Below are positions 1 to 8,459 of a stretch of DNA of 9,788 bases, one piece after another. The DNA is taken from positions 1-9,788 of the forward strand of contig JANNGZ010000041.1 in assembly GCA_031404155.1 (NCBI GenBank), given 5' to 3'. How positions within the stretch are numbered: the first letter of the stretch is position 1; each line of letters starts with the position of its first letter. The notes beneath the pieces were generated by a model. That model worked only from the letters and a program-made list of their open reading frames with translations, ran no database searches and was not told where the DNA came from. This stretch comes from JANNGZ01 sp031404155. Lineage in GTDB: Bacteria; Pseudomonadota; Gammaproteobacteria; Burkholderiales; Burkholderiaceae_C. The position numbers and the translations under genes are program-made.

Positions 1-21
1 AGCGCTCAAACGCGTGAAGTA

Positions 22-45
22 GCCGGCGCGGTTCGCCGTGCCGGC
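22..45. other. GC-rich stem-loop upstream of tRNA-Thr
   Basis: GCCGGC-G-CGG, loop TTCG, then CCG-T-GCCGGC form a ten-pair stem with one G.T wobble. It could end transcription from a gene to the left, but no T-run follows, so a terminator role is uncertain. It also covers the place where the -35 box of the tRNA promoter would fall. Confidence 0.45.
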
Positions 46-49
46 CGCC

Positions 50-55
50 TAGAAT
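50..55 (+). promoter_or_regulatory. Putative -10 box of the tRNA-Thr promoter
   Basis: TAGAAT lies 10 bases before the mature tRNA and is followed by a C/G-only run at 57-65, the kind of GC-rich discriminator typical of stable-RNA promoters under stringent control. A recognisable -35 box is not visible at the usual distance, so this rests on the -10 box and its position alone. Confidence 0.45.
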
Positions 56-65
56 TGCCCCCCGC

Positions 66-141
66 GCCGGCTTAGCTCAGTTGGTAGAGCACCCGCCTTG
101 TAAGCGGAAGGTCGTCCGTTCGATTCGGACAGCCGGCACCA
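66..141 (+). tRNA. tRNA-Thr (anticodon TGT)
   Basis: A complete 76-nt cloverleaf with encoded CCA. The acceptor stem is GCCGGCT (66-72) with AGCCGGC (131-137), discriminator A138 and CCA 139-141. The D arm is GCTC/GAGC (75-78, 87-90) and the T arm is GTCCG-TTCGATT-CGGAC (114-130). The anticodon loop CTTGTAA (97-103) gives anticodon TGT at 99-101, which reads ACA and other ACN threonine codons. The anticodon stem CCCGC/GCGGA has a C.A mismatch at its outermost pair (positions 27-43 of the tRNA); the other four pairs are sound. The gene looks monocistronic and points towards the 3' end of the DUF721 gene. Confidence 0.97.
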
Positions 142-155
142 CCCGCGCGGCACCC

Positions 156-170
156 GGCGCACCCCGCGCC
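156..170. terminator. Possible weak hairpin between tRNA-Thr and the DUF721 gene
   Basis: GGCGC-ACCCC-GCGCC forms a five-pair hairpin in the 57-bp gap between two converging genes. A competing stem pairs 145-150 with 164-169. No T-run follows on either strand, so it is at best a factor-dependent or weak terminator. Confidence 0.25.
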
Positions 171-198
171 AGTCACGGATCGGCCCCGGGCTTGCCGG

Positions 199-519
199 TC
201 AACCGCGGCGCACCCGCACCCGCACGTCCAGGCGCGGCCAGCCTCTGGATACAAGCTCGGCCTCCAGTTGTGGAATCATCTGGCGCAGCTTGGTCGCGCA
301 GGCGGGGTTGTCCGCCAGCAGGGTCCAGGCGTCGGGTTCGACCGGCCCGGCCTGGACCGACGATCTCAATGCGGCGGGCAGCAGGGGCGCGATAGCCTCC
401 AAGCGCGCCAGCGACTCGCGCAGGCGAGCCATGAGCGAAGCGAGCGGCGCGCTGTTGGCAAGCGCTGCGTCGATCGTGACGCTCGAAGCGGAACCACCCT
501 TGGGTGCGGGCCGTGACAT
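199..519 (-). CDS. dciA: DUF721 / DciA-family protein
   Basis: A 106-residue protein that starts at the ATG complementary to 517-519. An upstream in-frame ATG at 621 would run deep into the divergent peptidase gene and is unlikely. Residues about 25-104 carry the DUF721 pattern: a helical stretch with LARLEAIAPLLP, then a tryptophan-led strand (AWTLLADNPACATKLRQ, residues 64-80), then a C-terminal strand rich in alternating Arg and Val. DciA proteins are the ancestral loaders or partners of the replicative helicase DnaB in bacteria that lack DnaC; that role is family knowledge and is not shown here. The protein is short compared with the roughly 150-residue Vibrio DciA and lacks a long C-terminal extension. 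A DUF721 gene beside an M23 peptidase gene and secA is a known conserved order, which supports the call. I see no strong Shine-Dalgarno sequence. Confidence 0.78.
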   Translation of the reverse strand: MSRPAPKGGSASSVTIDAALANSAPLASLMARLRESLARLEAIAPLLPAALRSSVQAGPVEPDAWTLLADNPACATKLRQMIPQLEAELVSRGWPRLDVRVRVRRG

Positions 520-524
520 GGATT

Positions 525-528
525 GGAG
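525..528 (+). promoter_or_regulatory. Ribosome binding site that fixes the M23 peptidase start
   Basis: GGAG ends seven bases before the ATG at 536. The frame is open further upstream (to 290), but every earlier start overlaps the divergent DUF721 gene. This site makes 536 the best start. Confidence 0.6.
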
Positions 529-535
529 TGTATCG

Positions 536-1615
536 ATGCAAGTCCTGATCACCGACGGCGCGATGGCGCGAACCCGGGCACTGCATTTCAGCCGGCTGCA
601 GTTGCTGCTCGCGCTGGCCATGTTGATCCTGGTGCTGATGGTGCTCTCGGGCGCGATCTACCACTTCGTGTTCCTCAAAGCCGCGCGCAATGGCTGGCCG
701 GTGGTGAGCCAGTTGGTCAAGCTCGGGGTCAAGGACGAGATCGCGCAGCGCGACCGCTTCATGCGCGAAAACCTCGATGCGATGGCGCAGAAGGTGGGCG
801 AGATGCAGGCCAAGCTGGTCAAGCTCGAAGCCCTGAGCGACCGCGTCGCCGCGCCCGCGGGCCTCAAGCCCGACGAACTCAAGCCGCTGCAGCGTGGGGT
901 GAAGGCCGCCTCGGGCGGGCAGGGCGGGCCCTTCGTGCCGCTCGATCACCCGAGCCTGGATGCGGTCAACGGCGCGCTGTCGCAACTCGACCAGATGATG
1001 GACGAACACACCGACGTGTTCACCTTGATCGAGTCGCGCCAGCTCGAAAGCCGCCTGGTCAAGCTGCTCTTGCCCAGCACCTCGCCGGTGATGGGGCCGG
1101 TGGGCTCGGGTTTCGGCTTTCGCTCCGACCCCTTCACCGGCCGCGCCGCGCTGCACACCGGGCAGGACTACCCGGCCGAGGTGGGCACGCCGGTGGCGGC
1201 TGCGGCCGGCGGCATGGTGCGCGCGGTGGAGGTGCATCCCGCTTACGGGCAGCTGCTCGAAATCGACCACAACAATGGTCTGGTGACGCGCTACGCGCAC
1301 AACTCGCGCATCCTGGTGCGCCAGGGCGAGGTGATCAAGCGCGGCCAGAAGGTGGCCGAGATCGGCAACACCGGCCGCTCCACCGGTGCGCACCTGCACT
1401 TCGAGGTCCTGCTCGATGGCGTGCCGCAGAACCCGGCGCGCTTCCTGGCCGGGGCCGGCGCCGGCGCCGAGTCGGCGCGCCAAGTTGCGAAGGCGCCCGC
1501 ACATGACGCGCCGGCGCGCACCCGCCGGGTGAGGGCGGCCTCCTCGGAGCAAGCCAGCGGGCACGTCAGCGGGCAAGCAAGCGCGCAAGCCGGCGAGCCT
1601 TCAAGTGAGCCTTAG
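536..1615 (+). CDS. Membrane-anchored M23 (LytM-type) metallopeptidase
   Basis: A 359-residue peptidoglycan hydrolase candidate. The order is a short cytoplasmic N-terminus, one hydrophobic membrane segment (about residues 21-47), a periplasmic coiled coil (about 66-105, rich in Glu, Lys, Leu and Met), a linker, and an M23 domain (about 184-304). The zinc and catalytic residues are complete: H207 and D211 in HTGQD, H255 in RYAHN, and H286/H288 in GAHLHFEV. An active endopeptidase that cuts peptide cross-links in the cell wall is therefore expected, rather than a degenerate EnvC/NlpD-type activator. The tail after 304 is low-complexity Ala, Gly, Ser and Gln and is probably disordered. The gene has its own RBS, is divergent from the DUF721 gene with only 16 bp between starts, and precedes secA. 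Domain boundaries are approximate; the precise substrate cannot be read from the sequence. Confidence 0.93.
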   Translation: MQVLITDGAMARTRALHFSRLQLLLALAMLILVLMVLSGAIYHFVFLKAARNGWPVVSQLVKLGVKDEIAQRDRFMRENLDAMAQKVGEMQAKLVKLEALSDRVAAPAGLKPDELKPLQRGVKAASGGQGGPFVPLDHPSLDAVNGALSQLDQMMDEHTDVFTLIESRQLESRLVKLLLPSTSPVMGPVGSGFGFRSDPFTGRAALHTGQDYPAEVGTPVAAAAGGMVRAVEVHPAYGQLLEIDHNNGLVTRYAHNSRILVRQGEVIKRGQKVAEIGNTGRSTGAHLHFEVLLDGVPQNPARFLAGAGAGAESARQVAKAPAHDAPARTRRVRAASSEQASGHVSGQASAQAGEPSSEP

Positions 1616-1625
1616 GCGCCCGGTG

Positions 1626-1640
1626 GCCCGCTGGTCGGGC
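1626..1640 (+). terminator. Weak hairpin after the M23 peptidase gene
   Basis: GCCCG-CTGGT-CGGGC lies 10 bases after the stop codon. The five-pair stem has no T-run behind it and runs into the putative secA promoter. Termination here would be weak, and some read-through into secA is plausible. Confidence 0.25.
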
Positions 1641-1643
1641 TGC

Positions 1644-1649
1644 TAAACT
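1644..1649 (+). promoter_or_regulatory. Putative -10 box of the secA promoter
   Basis: TAAACT with an upstream TG (TGCTAAACT) resembles an extended -10 box and is followed by the GC-rich CGCGCC. The same TAAACT-nnCGCGCCT arrangement recurs at 9746, before the last gene of the window. No clear -35 box is visible, which an extended -10 promoter may not need. Confidence 0.4.
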
Positions 1650-1680
1650 TCGCGCCTTTGCGCGGCGCCACCCGGCCTGT

Positions 1681-1720
1681 CGGGTAGTACTCACCGGTCG
1701 TCAACACGGGTAGTACTCAC
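1681..1720. repeat. Two 14-bp direct repeats CGGGTAGTACTCAC in the secA leader
   Basis: Identical copies lie at 1681-1694 and 1707-1720, 26 bp apart start to start. Each is centred on the palindrome AGTACT with partly symmetrical flanks (GG..AGTACT..C). Tandem sites at this spacing suit a DNA-binding regulator, but I do not recognise the motif. They lie downstream of the putative secA -10 box and upstream of the leader ORF. Confidence 0.6.
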
Positions 1721-1726
1721 GGGGAA

Positions 1727-1840
1727 ATGCAGACGGGGCCGGCACTGCGCCTTGCAAAACCTGAGGCACACCCTCAGTTGCCGCGAACCCGACGCACCCA
1801 CAAGAACATCGTGCCCGCGACCGCCGTCAACCCGGCGTGA
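1727..1840 (+). CDS. Possible 37-codon leader ORF upstream of secA
   Basis: ATG at 1727 opens a frame of 37 codons that ends in TGA at 1838-1840. The TGA overlaps an in-frame GTG of the extended secA reading frame (GTGA, 1837-1840). The peptide is basic and rich in Pro, Ala and Arg (KPEAHPQLPRTRRTHKN), with no hydrophobic signal segment, so it is not a recognisable SecM analogue. The purine run GGGGAA touches the ATG and is too close for a good Shine-Dalgarno site. Translation is unproven and the frame may be fortuitous. It is listed because of its exact placement before secA. Confidence 0.2.
   Translation: MQTGPALRLAKPEAHPQLPRTRRTHKNIVPATAVNPA
1761..1777 (+). promoter_or_regulatory. Hairpin in the secA leader
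   Basis: CTGAGG-CACAC-CCTCAG is a perfect six-pair stem with a five-base loop, about 90 bases before the secA ATG and inside the leader ORF. It could shape the leader mRNA. There is no T-run, so it is not an intrinsic terminator. Confidence 0.35.
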
Positions 1841-1866
1841 CGCAGGTACCTCAGCCCCGACGCCGC

Positions 1867-4641
<2,775 letters not shown>

Positions 4642-4651
4642 GCTTGCTGGC

Positions 4652-4674
4652 CCGGGCCTCGGCTTGAGGCCCGG
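4652..4674 (+). terminator. Terminator-like hairpin after secA
   Basis: CCGGGCCTC-GGCTT-GAGGCCCGG is a perfect nine-pair stem with a five-base loop, 10 bases after the secA stop. Only two T residues follow (CTTGG), so the stem is convincing but the U-tract is poor. Confidence 0.55.
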
Positions 4675-4720
4675 CTTGGCGATGTGCCCTCGTTCGCGTC
4701 AGCGCCGATGTTGCTTCAGA

Positions 4721-4741
4721 GCGCCCCGAATGCCGGGGCGC
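4721..4741. repeat. GC-rich stem-loop in the secA-GNAT spacer
   Basis: GCGCCCCG-AATGC-CGGGGCGC is a perfect eight-pair stem with a five-base loop and no T-run. It is the second of a series of hairpins that fill this spacer, and may be a further terminator or part of the repeat block that follows. Confidence 0.5.
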
Positions 4742-4764
4742 GCCCAGCCCGCCCGCCTTGGGGT

Positions 4765-4873
4765 TCAAGGAAAGTGGCGAATCCACATTTCCCTGAGAGC
4801 GCCCCCAGGCCGACGACTACGTCGTCCGCCCCCGAGGGGGTATGAGCAAAGTGGCAAAGCCACATTTGCTCAT
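4765..4873. repeat. REP/BIME-like intergenic repeat block (two bulged hairpins around a palindrome)
   Basis: Three structures stand in a row. At 4765-4796, GGAAA-GTGG pairs with CCAC-A-TTTCC, with outer pairs TCA/TGA. At 4808-4830, GACGAC-TAC-GTCGTC is flanked by GGC/GCC; C-runs at 4802-4806 and 4829-4833 can pair with the G-run at 4836-4840. At 4842-4873, ATGAGCAAAGTGGC pairs with GCCAC-A-TTTGCTCAT in a 14-pair stem. The outer two share AAAGTGGC and CCACATTT, with a single unpaired A in the same place (4787 and 4864). This is the design of interspersed palindromic repeats. Copies elsewhere in the genome are expected but cannot be seen here. Confidence 0.65.
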
Positions 4874-4913
4874 GAGCCCTGCGTGAGCCCCACTCGATCG
4901 AGCGATTGCGGCC

Positions 4914-5555
4914 GTGAACACAAGCAACCTTGCCGCCGCAGCGCGTGAGCTGCTCACACCGCGCCTGCGCCTGCAATACCCACGTGCAGAGCACGCCGCG
5001 GCGTTTGTCGAAAGCCTGAACCACAACCTGCCCGAACTGCGCTTCGTGGGCTGGGGGCAGCATCCACGCGACCTTGAATGGTCGCTGCGCTTCTGCGAAA
5101 ACGCGGCCCACGCCGTCGACGCGGGAGAGACGATCGTCTTCAACGTGTTCGAGCGCGTCGGGCAGGCGGCGGCAGGGGCCTCTGGCGACCGCCACGCGGC
5201 TGCCATCGGCGCTCACATCGACCGCGACGCAGCCGACATCGGTGCCTACATCGGCCGCGTCGACCTGCACAGCTTCGACTTCGAGGCGCCGCGCTGCGAG
5301 GTTGGCTACGTCGGCGACAAGCGCTCGGCGGGCCGTGGCTTGATGCGCGAGGCGGTGCTCGCGACGATCGAGCTCGGCTTCGCGATCGGCCTGGCGCGCA
5401 TCCATGCCTTGAGCGATGTGCGCAACGAGCGCGCCTTGCACTTCGCGCAGGCGCTCGGCATGACATTCGAGGGCACGCTGCGCGCCTTCGAGCGCGACCC
5501 CCAGGGCGAACTCGCCGACATGGCGATGTTCGCGGCCTGCCGGCCTGCGGCCTGA
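4914..5555 (+). CDS. GNAT-family N-acetyltransferase (RimJ/RimL type)
   Basis: A 213-residue protein that starts at GTG; the first in-frame ATG comes only at codon 144, inside the conserved core. It follows the RimJ/RimL layout: an N-terminal TPRLRL strand (15-20), an Asn-rich helix, then a strand that leads to EVGYVGDKRSAGRGLMREA (129-147). In that segment RSAGRG is the acetyl-CoA pyrophosphate loop of motif A. Next comes the motif B region, RIHALSDVRNERALHFAQALGMTFEGTLR (162-190), with the Asn and the LGM-FEGTLR strand typical of this group. Family members acetylate N-terminal amines of proteins or small molecules; the substrate here cannot be told. A loop of about 30 residues (88-117) before the core holds a diverged 11-residue tandem repeat (IGAHIDRDAAD, then IGAYIGRVDLH). 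No strong RBS is visible. The gene is preceded by a hairpin-filled spacer and is probably monocistronic. Confidence 0.88.
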   Translation: MNTSNLAAAARELLTPRLRLQYPRAEHAAAFVESLNHNLPELRFVGWGQHPRDLEWSLRFCENAAHAVDAGETIVFNVFERVGQAAAGASGDRHAAAIGAHIDRDAADIGAYIGRVDLHSFDFEAPRCEVGYVGDKRSAGRGLMREAVLATIELGFAIGLARIHALSDVRNERALHFAQALGMTFEGTLRAFERDPQGELADMAMFAACRPAA

Positions 5556-5579
5556 ACACCGACGCGTCACGTGGCATGA

Positions 5580-5605
5580 AAAACGGGCCCCGTGGGGCCC
5601 GTTTT
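5580..5605. terminator. Bidirectional intrinsic terminator between the GNAT and subtilase genes
   Basis: AAAACGGGCCC-CGTG-GGGCCCGTTTT is an 11-pair perfect stem with A-run and T-run at its two ends, so it works on either strand. It sits between two converging stop codons, 24 bases after the GNAT stop and 20 bases beyond the protease stop. Confidence 0.95.
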
Positions 5606-5625
5606 GTTTGGTGGCTCGCTTTGCC

Positions 5626-8256
5626 TTACGGCCGCGCGAGCGTGATCGTCGGCGAAGTCCAGGTCTCCCAATGGGCCGGGTTGCTCTCGTCGCCGAGCGC
5701 CTTGAGCACCGACAAGGTCACGATGTACTGGCCGTTTGGCGCGGTGTACTGCTGGCTGCCGTTCTTGCCCTTGCCGGAGAAGGTATTGCCGTCCCAGGTG
5801 AAGAGCGAGAAGCCGCCCGGAGTCGCATTGCGACCAACGTACTCGTCGTCGCTCACGCGATGCCAGGACTTGCCGGTCACGGCGTCGGTAGCTTCCAGGC
5901 GCACGCGGCGTGCGTGGTGGTCCAGGTGGACCACGAAGTACGGGATGTCGTTGCCGACCAGCGAGTAGCTTGCCCCTGCCGGTTGATTGACGAGATTCGG
6001 GCCCACCACCCTGGCCAGCCACGGGAATGCGTTCGCCGTCGGCGTCAGCACCACCGTGCTCTGGTAGTCGCCCTTGAAGCCGGCGAACGGCACCCGCACC
6101 ACCGCGCCGCCGCCCTGCGGCGTCAGCACCACGTAGCCGCCATACAGGCTGCGATTGGGCAGGCCAGCGTTCGCTGCGACGGTCACGTCGAAGCTCGCGC
6201 TGCCGCCACCCGGCACCGTGACGCTGGGCGCGCTGAAGACGACGGCGGCCGGAGCGTTGAACACGCCGGTCAGAGCGTAGCTCGCGCCGCTCTGCGTGTT
6301 GGGGCCGGTGGCCAGCGCGCTCTCGTGAGACAGCGCGTAGGTGACGCTGGCACCACTCTCGTTCTTCACGCTGAGCGTGCGCGTCGTCGGCCCGGCCTCG
6401 CTTTCGCCCAGCGAGAGTTGGCCCGGCTCGACCACCGTGGTGGATTGAACCACGCCGACGATGTCGAGCATGCCGGCGCCTTGGCGGTGCGTATGGTCCA
6501 GCAAGCCCAGACTCGGACCGCCCGACCAGTTCTTCGGGTCCGCCGCGTTTTGCAGCCGGGCCATCATCCCGTTGGCCGAAATGTTGGGCTTGGCTTCGAG
6601 GATCAGCGCCACACCGCCCGCCACATGCGGTGAGGACATCGAGGTGCCCGACAGCGTGGCAGCGCCACCCAGTTCCAGCGGGTAGCTCGAAAAGATGCCG
6701 CCGCCCGGAGCGCCGATGTTGGGTTTCATGCCCAGGTCGGCGGCCAGGCCGAAGGAGCTGAAACCCGAGATCAGGCCACCGGTGCCGAAGGGGAAGCCCA
6801 CATAGTCGGCGGTCCAGGTGAGGGTGGTGGGGCCGGCCACGATCAGCGCGTCGAGCGTGGCGCCTTGTGCGGCGGTGATACCCACGACCGGAACGGTGAT
6901 CGCCGGAAGCGGACCGGCCACTGTGGCGTTCAGGGCGCCGGCGGCATTGTTGTACAGCACGACCGCAGCCGCGCCTGCGTTCTGCGCATTGGCGGCTTTG
7001 ACGTAGAAGGTACAACCGCCGCGACGGATCAGCACCGCACGGCCAGCCAGGCTGCCGGCCGGCAAGGCGGTGCAGGCGTCGGGCGCGGTGGGCGGCAGGG
7101 TTGGCTGGCCCGCTGCGCCCGTCTTGGCCATGAGAAGGCTGCCGCTGGTTGGCGGCAATGGCGAGCCGTTGACCGCGTTGTAGCCATACGGCGTGCCATT
7201 CACGATGAACGAGCGCTGCGCGTTGTCGTACGACGCCACGCCGATCACCTTGGCGCCGACGCCGGGCGCTCCGGCCGCGAACAAGGCGTCGGGCGACGAG
7301 CCGCCCGGCCCGTTGTTGCCGATCGAGGCCACCATCACGACACCCTTGTTGACCAGGCGTGATGCGGCAACCGCGGTGGGGTACTGCGGCCATTGGCGCG
7401 CCGAACCCAGGCTCTGGTTGATCACCTGCATGCCGTCGGCATAGGCGCGTTCCATCGCCGCGAGGAGGATGTCGGAGTCGGTCGACCCGGCGCAACCGAA
7501 TACGCGATACGCGCCGAGCGAAGCCCCGGGCGCCACGCCCTTGAGGCCGCCGCCGTTGGCGCCGACGATGCCCGCAACGTGGGTGCCGTGGCCGGCGCAA
7601 TCGTCGGGGTTGTTGTCGGGCATGGGAACCGGGTTGTACGCGGCACTTGACGGGTCCGCGTTGTACGCGTCGCCGACAAAGTCGTAGCCGGCCACGACAC
7701 GCGCGGACGGGAACGGCGTGGTGCCGTTGACGCCCGAGCCACCGAAGGCCGGGTGGTCGATGTCGATGCCGGTGTCGATGACGCCGACCTTGACGCCCTG
7801 ACCGGTCAGGCCCAGCGTGTTCTGCGCGATGTTGGCGCCGGTCAGGGCGATGGCCGCTGCCAGGTCGATGGCGCTACCCGCCGCCTGCTCGGGTGTCGGG
7901 GCCTGAATTCTTTCAACCGGGTACATCGCCTTCACGCCGGGCAGTGCCGCGAGCTTGGCGCGGTCGGCCGGGTTGACGCTGACCGAGTAGCCGTTGAAGA
8001 GCACGTCGAAGCTGCGACGCTCGGTGAACCGGGCACCCGCGGTGGCCGCGCTGCGCTTGAACGCGGCCTTTTCATTGCGCACCGCGGCAAGGCTGTTGCC
8101 ATCGGCCACAGGTGCGCCGCTGAGCTCAACGAACCAGAGGTTGCCTCCTTCGGCAGCTTCCACGGGTACGGAAGACTGGGCGTAAAGCGTCGGCGCGGCC
8201 AGCGACAGGATCGCTGCCGAGCTTGCGAGCACCAGGGACGCCAGGTTGGTTTTCAT
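5626..8256 (-). CDS. Secreted subtilisin-family (S8) serine protease with PA domain
   Basis: An 876-residue exported protease. A Sec signal peptide (1-26, probable cut after LYA) is followed by an I9-type inhibitor propeptide (about 38-117). The catalytic domain (about 150-600) has an intact triad: D161 in VIDTGIDIDHP, H223 in GHGTHVAGI and S539 in LSGTSMSSPHVAGG, with oxyanion Asn N314 in SIGNNGP. A protease-associated (PA) insert lies between His and Ser (about 372-475, with CTFYVKAANAQNAGAAAVVL), as in Vpr- and C5a-peptidase-like subtilases. After the catalytic domain comes an Fn3-like segment (about 605-735) and a C-terminal beta module (about 765-876) whose FTWDGNTFSGKG and APNGQYIVTLSVLKALG recall FlgD-type Ig folds. 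There is no visible cell-wall or PEP-CTERM sorting tail, so release into the medium or periplasm is likely. The start is fixed by a strong RBS. The natural substrate is unknown; nutrient proteolysis is the default guess. Confidence 0.96.
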   Translation of the reverse strand: MKTNLASLVLASSAAILSLAAPTLYAQSSVPVEAAEGGNLWFVELSGAPVADGNSLAAVRNEKAAFKRSAATAGARFTERRSFDVLFNGYSVSVNPADRAKLAALPGVKAMYPVERIQAPTPEQAAGSAIDLAAAIALTGANIAQNTLGLTGQGVKVGVIDTGIDIDHPAFGGSGVNGTTPFPSARVVAGYDFVGDAYNADPSSAAYNPVPMPDNNPDDCAGHGTHVAGIVGANGGGLKGVAPGASLGAYRVFGCAGSTDSDILLAAMERAYADGMQVINQSLGSARQWPQYPTAVAASRLVNKGVVMVASIGNNGPGGSSPDALFAAGAPGVGAKVIGVASYDNAQRSFIVNGTPYGYNAVNGSPLPPTSGSLLMAKTGAAGQPTLPPTAPDACTALPAGSLAGRAVLIRRGGCTFYVKAANAQNAGAAAVVLYNNAAGALNATVAGPLPAITVPVVGITAAQGATLDALIVAGPTTLTWTADYVGFPFGTGGLISGFSSFGLAADLGMKPNIGAPGGGIFSSYPLELGGAATLSGTSMSSPHVAGGVALILEAKPNISANGMMARLQNAADPKNWSGGPSLGLLDHTHRQGAGMLDIVGVVQSTTVVEPGQLSLGESEAGPTTRTLSVKNESGASVTYALSHESALATGPNTQSGASYALTGVFNAPAAVVFSAPSVTVPGGGSASFDVTVAANAGLPNRSLYGGYVVLTPQGGGAVVRVPFAGFKGDYQSTVVLTPTANAFPWLARVVGPNLVNQPAGASYSLVGNDIPYFVVHLDHHARRVRLEATDAVTGKSWHRVSDDEYVGRNATPGGFSLFTWDGNTFSGKGKNGSQQYTAPNGQYIVTLSVLKALGDESNPAHWETWTSPTITLARP

Positions 8257-8263
8257 CCAGAGA

Positions 8264-8269
8264 CTCCTT
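8264..8269 (-). promoter_or_regulatory. Strong ribosome binding site of the subtilase gene
   Basis: On the minus strand AAGGAG stands seven bases before the ATG at 8256. It is the best Shine-Dalgarno site in the window and settles the protease start at the signal peptide methionine. I see no clear -10/-35 pair in the upstream gap 8270-8459. Confidence 0.85.
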
Positions 8270-8427
8270 GTTGGGTGGACGACGCATGCTGCCCCCGAGC
8301 GCTGTGCGAGTCATTGGTGTTTTCGATATCGACGCAGAATGGCCTGCGCCCCTTGTTCGCGGGGGTGACATTGCACCGGCGCGATCGCCGACGAGCGAGC
8401 GGCGCGGCCCGAGCCAGAGCGCGTCCC

Positions 8428-8453
8428 ACGCGGACCGCGGCCGGGAGCCGCGT
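8428..8453 (-). terminator. Possible hairpin after the SGNH-like gene
   Basis: ACGCGG (8428-8433) and CCGCGT (8448-8453) can pair around a 14-base GC-rich loop, just beyond the stop of the SGNH-like gene. There is no T-run on the minus strand. It may weaken read-through towards the subtilase gene, but this is uncertain. Confidence 0.25.
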
Positions 8454-8459
8454 CGTGGA

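Noticed and set aside
2..22. Possible 3' end of a plus-strand gene (ALKRVK then TAG)
   Set aside because: Six codons are too few to recognise anything; another frame ends at TGA 15-17, so the reading frame cannot be chosen.
173..1588. A 471-codon minus-strand frame opposite the M23 peptidase
   Set aside because: It is a codon-bias shadow of the peptidase gene. It also runs through the real DUF721 gene in another frame, and its translation is dominated by His, Arg, Ala and Gly.
4893..4902. Palindrome CTCGATCGAG just before the GNAT start
   Set aside because: A ten-base perfect palindrome with no loop and no second copy nearby; too little to claim an operator.
4716..5570. A 284-codon minus-strand frame opposite the GNAT gene and across the hairpin block
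   Set aside because: It reads straight through the palindromic repeats, has no recognisable motif, and lies opposite a well-supported acetyltransferase.
5567..7600. A 677-codon minus-strand frame within the subtilase region
   Set aside because: It is an out-of-frame shadow of the subtilase with very high Arg and Gly content and no recognisable domain; the protease motifs lie in the frame of 5626-8256.
8364..8377. Interrupted palindrome GGTG-ACATTG-CACC upstream of the subtilase
   Set aside because: Only four base pairs flank a six-base centre, which is common by chance; no known operator matches.
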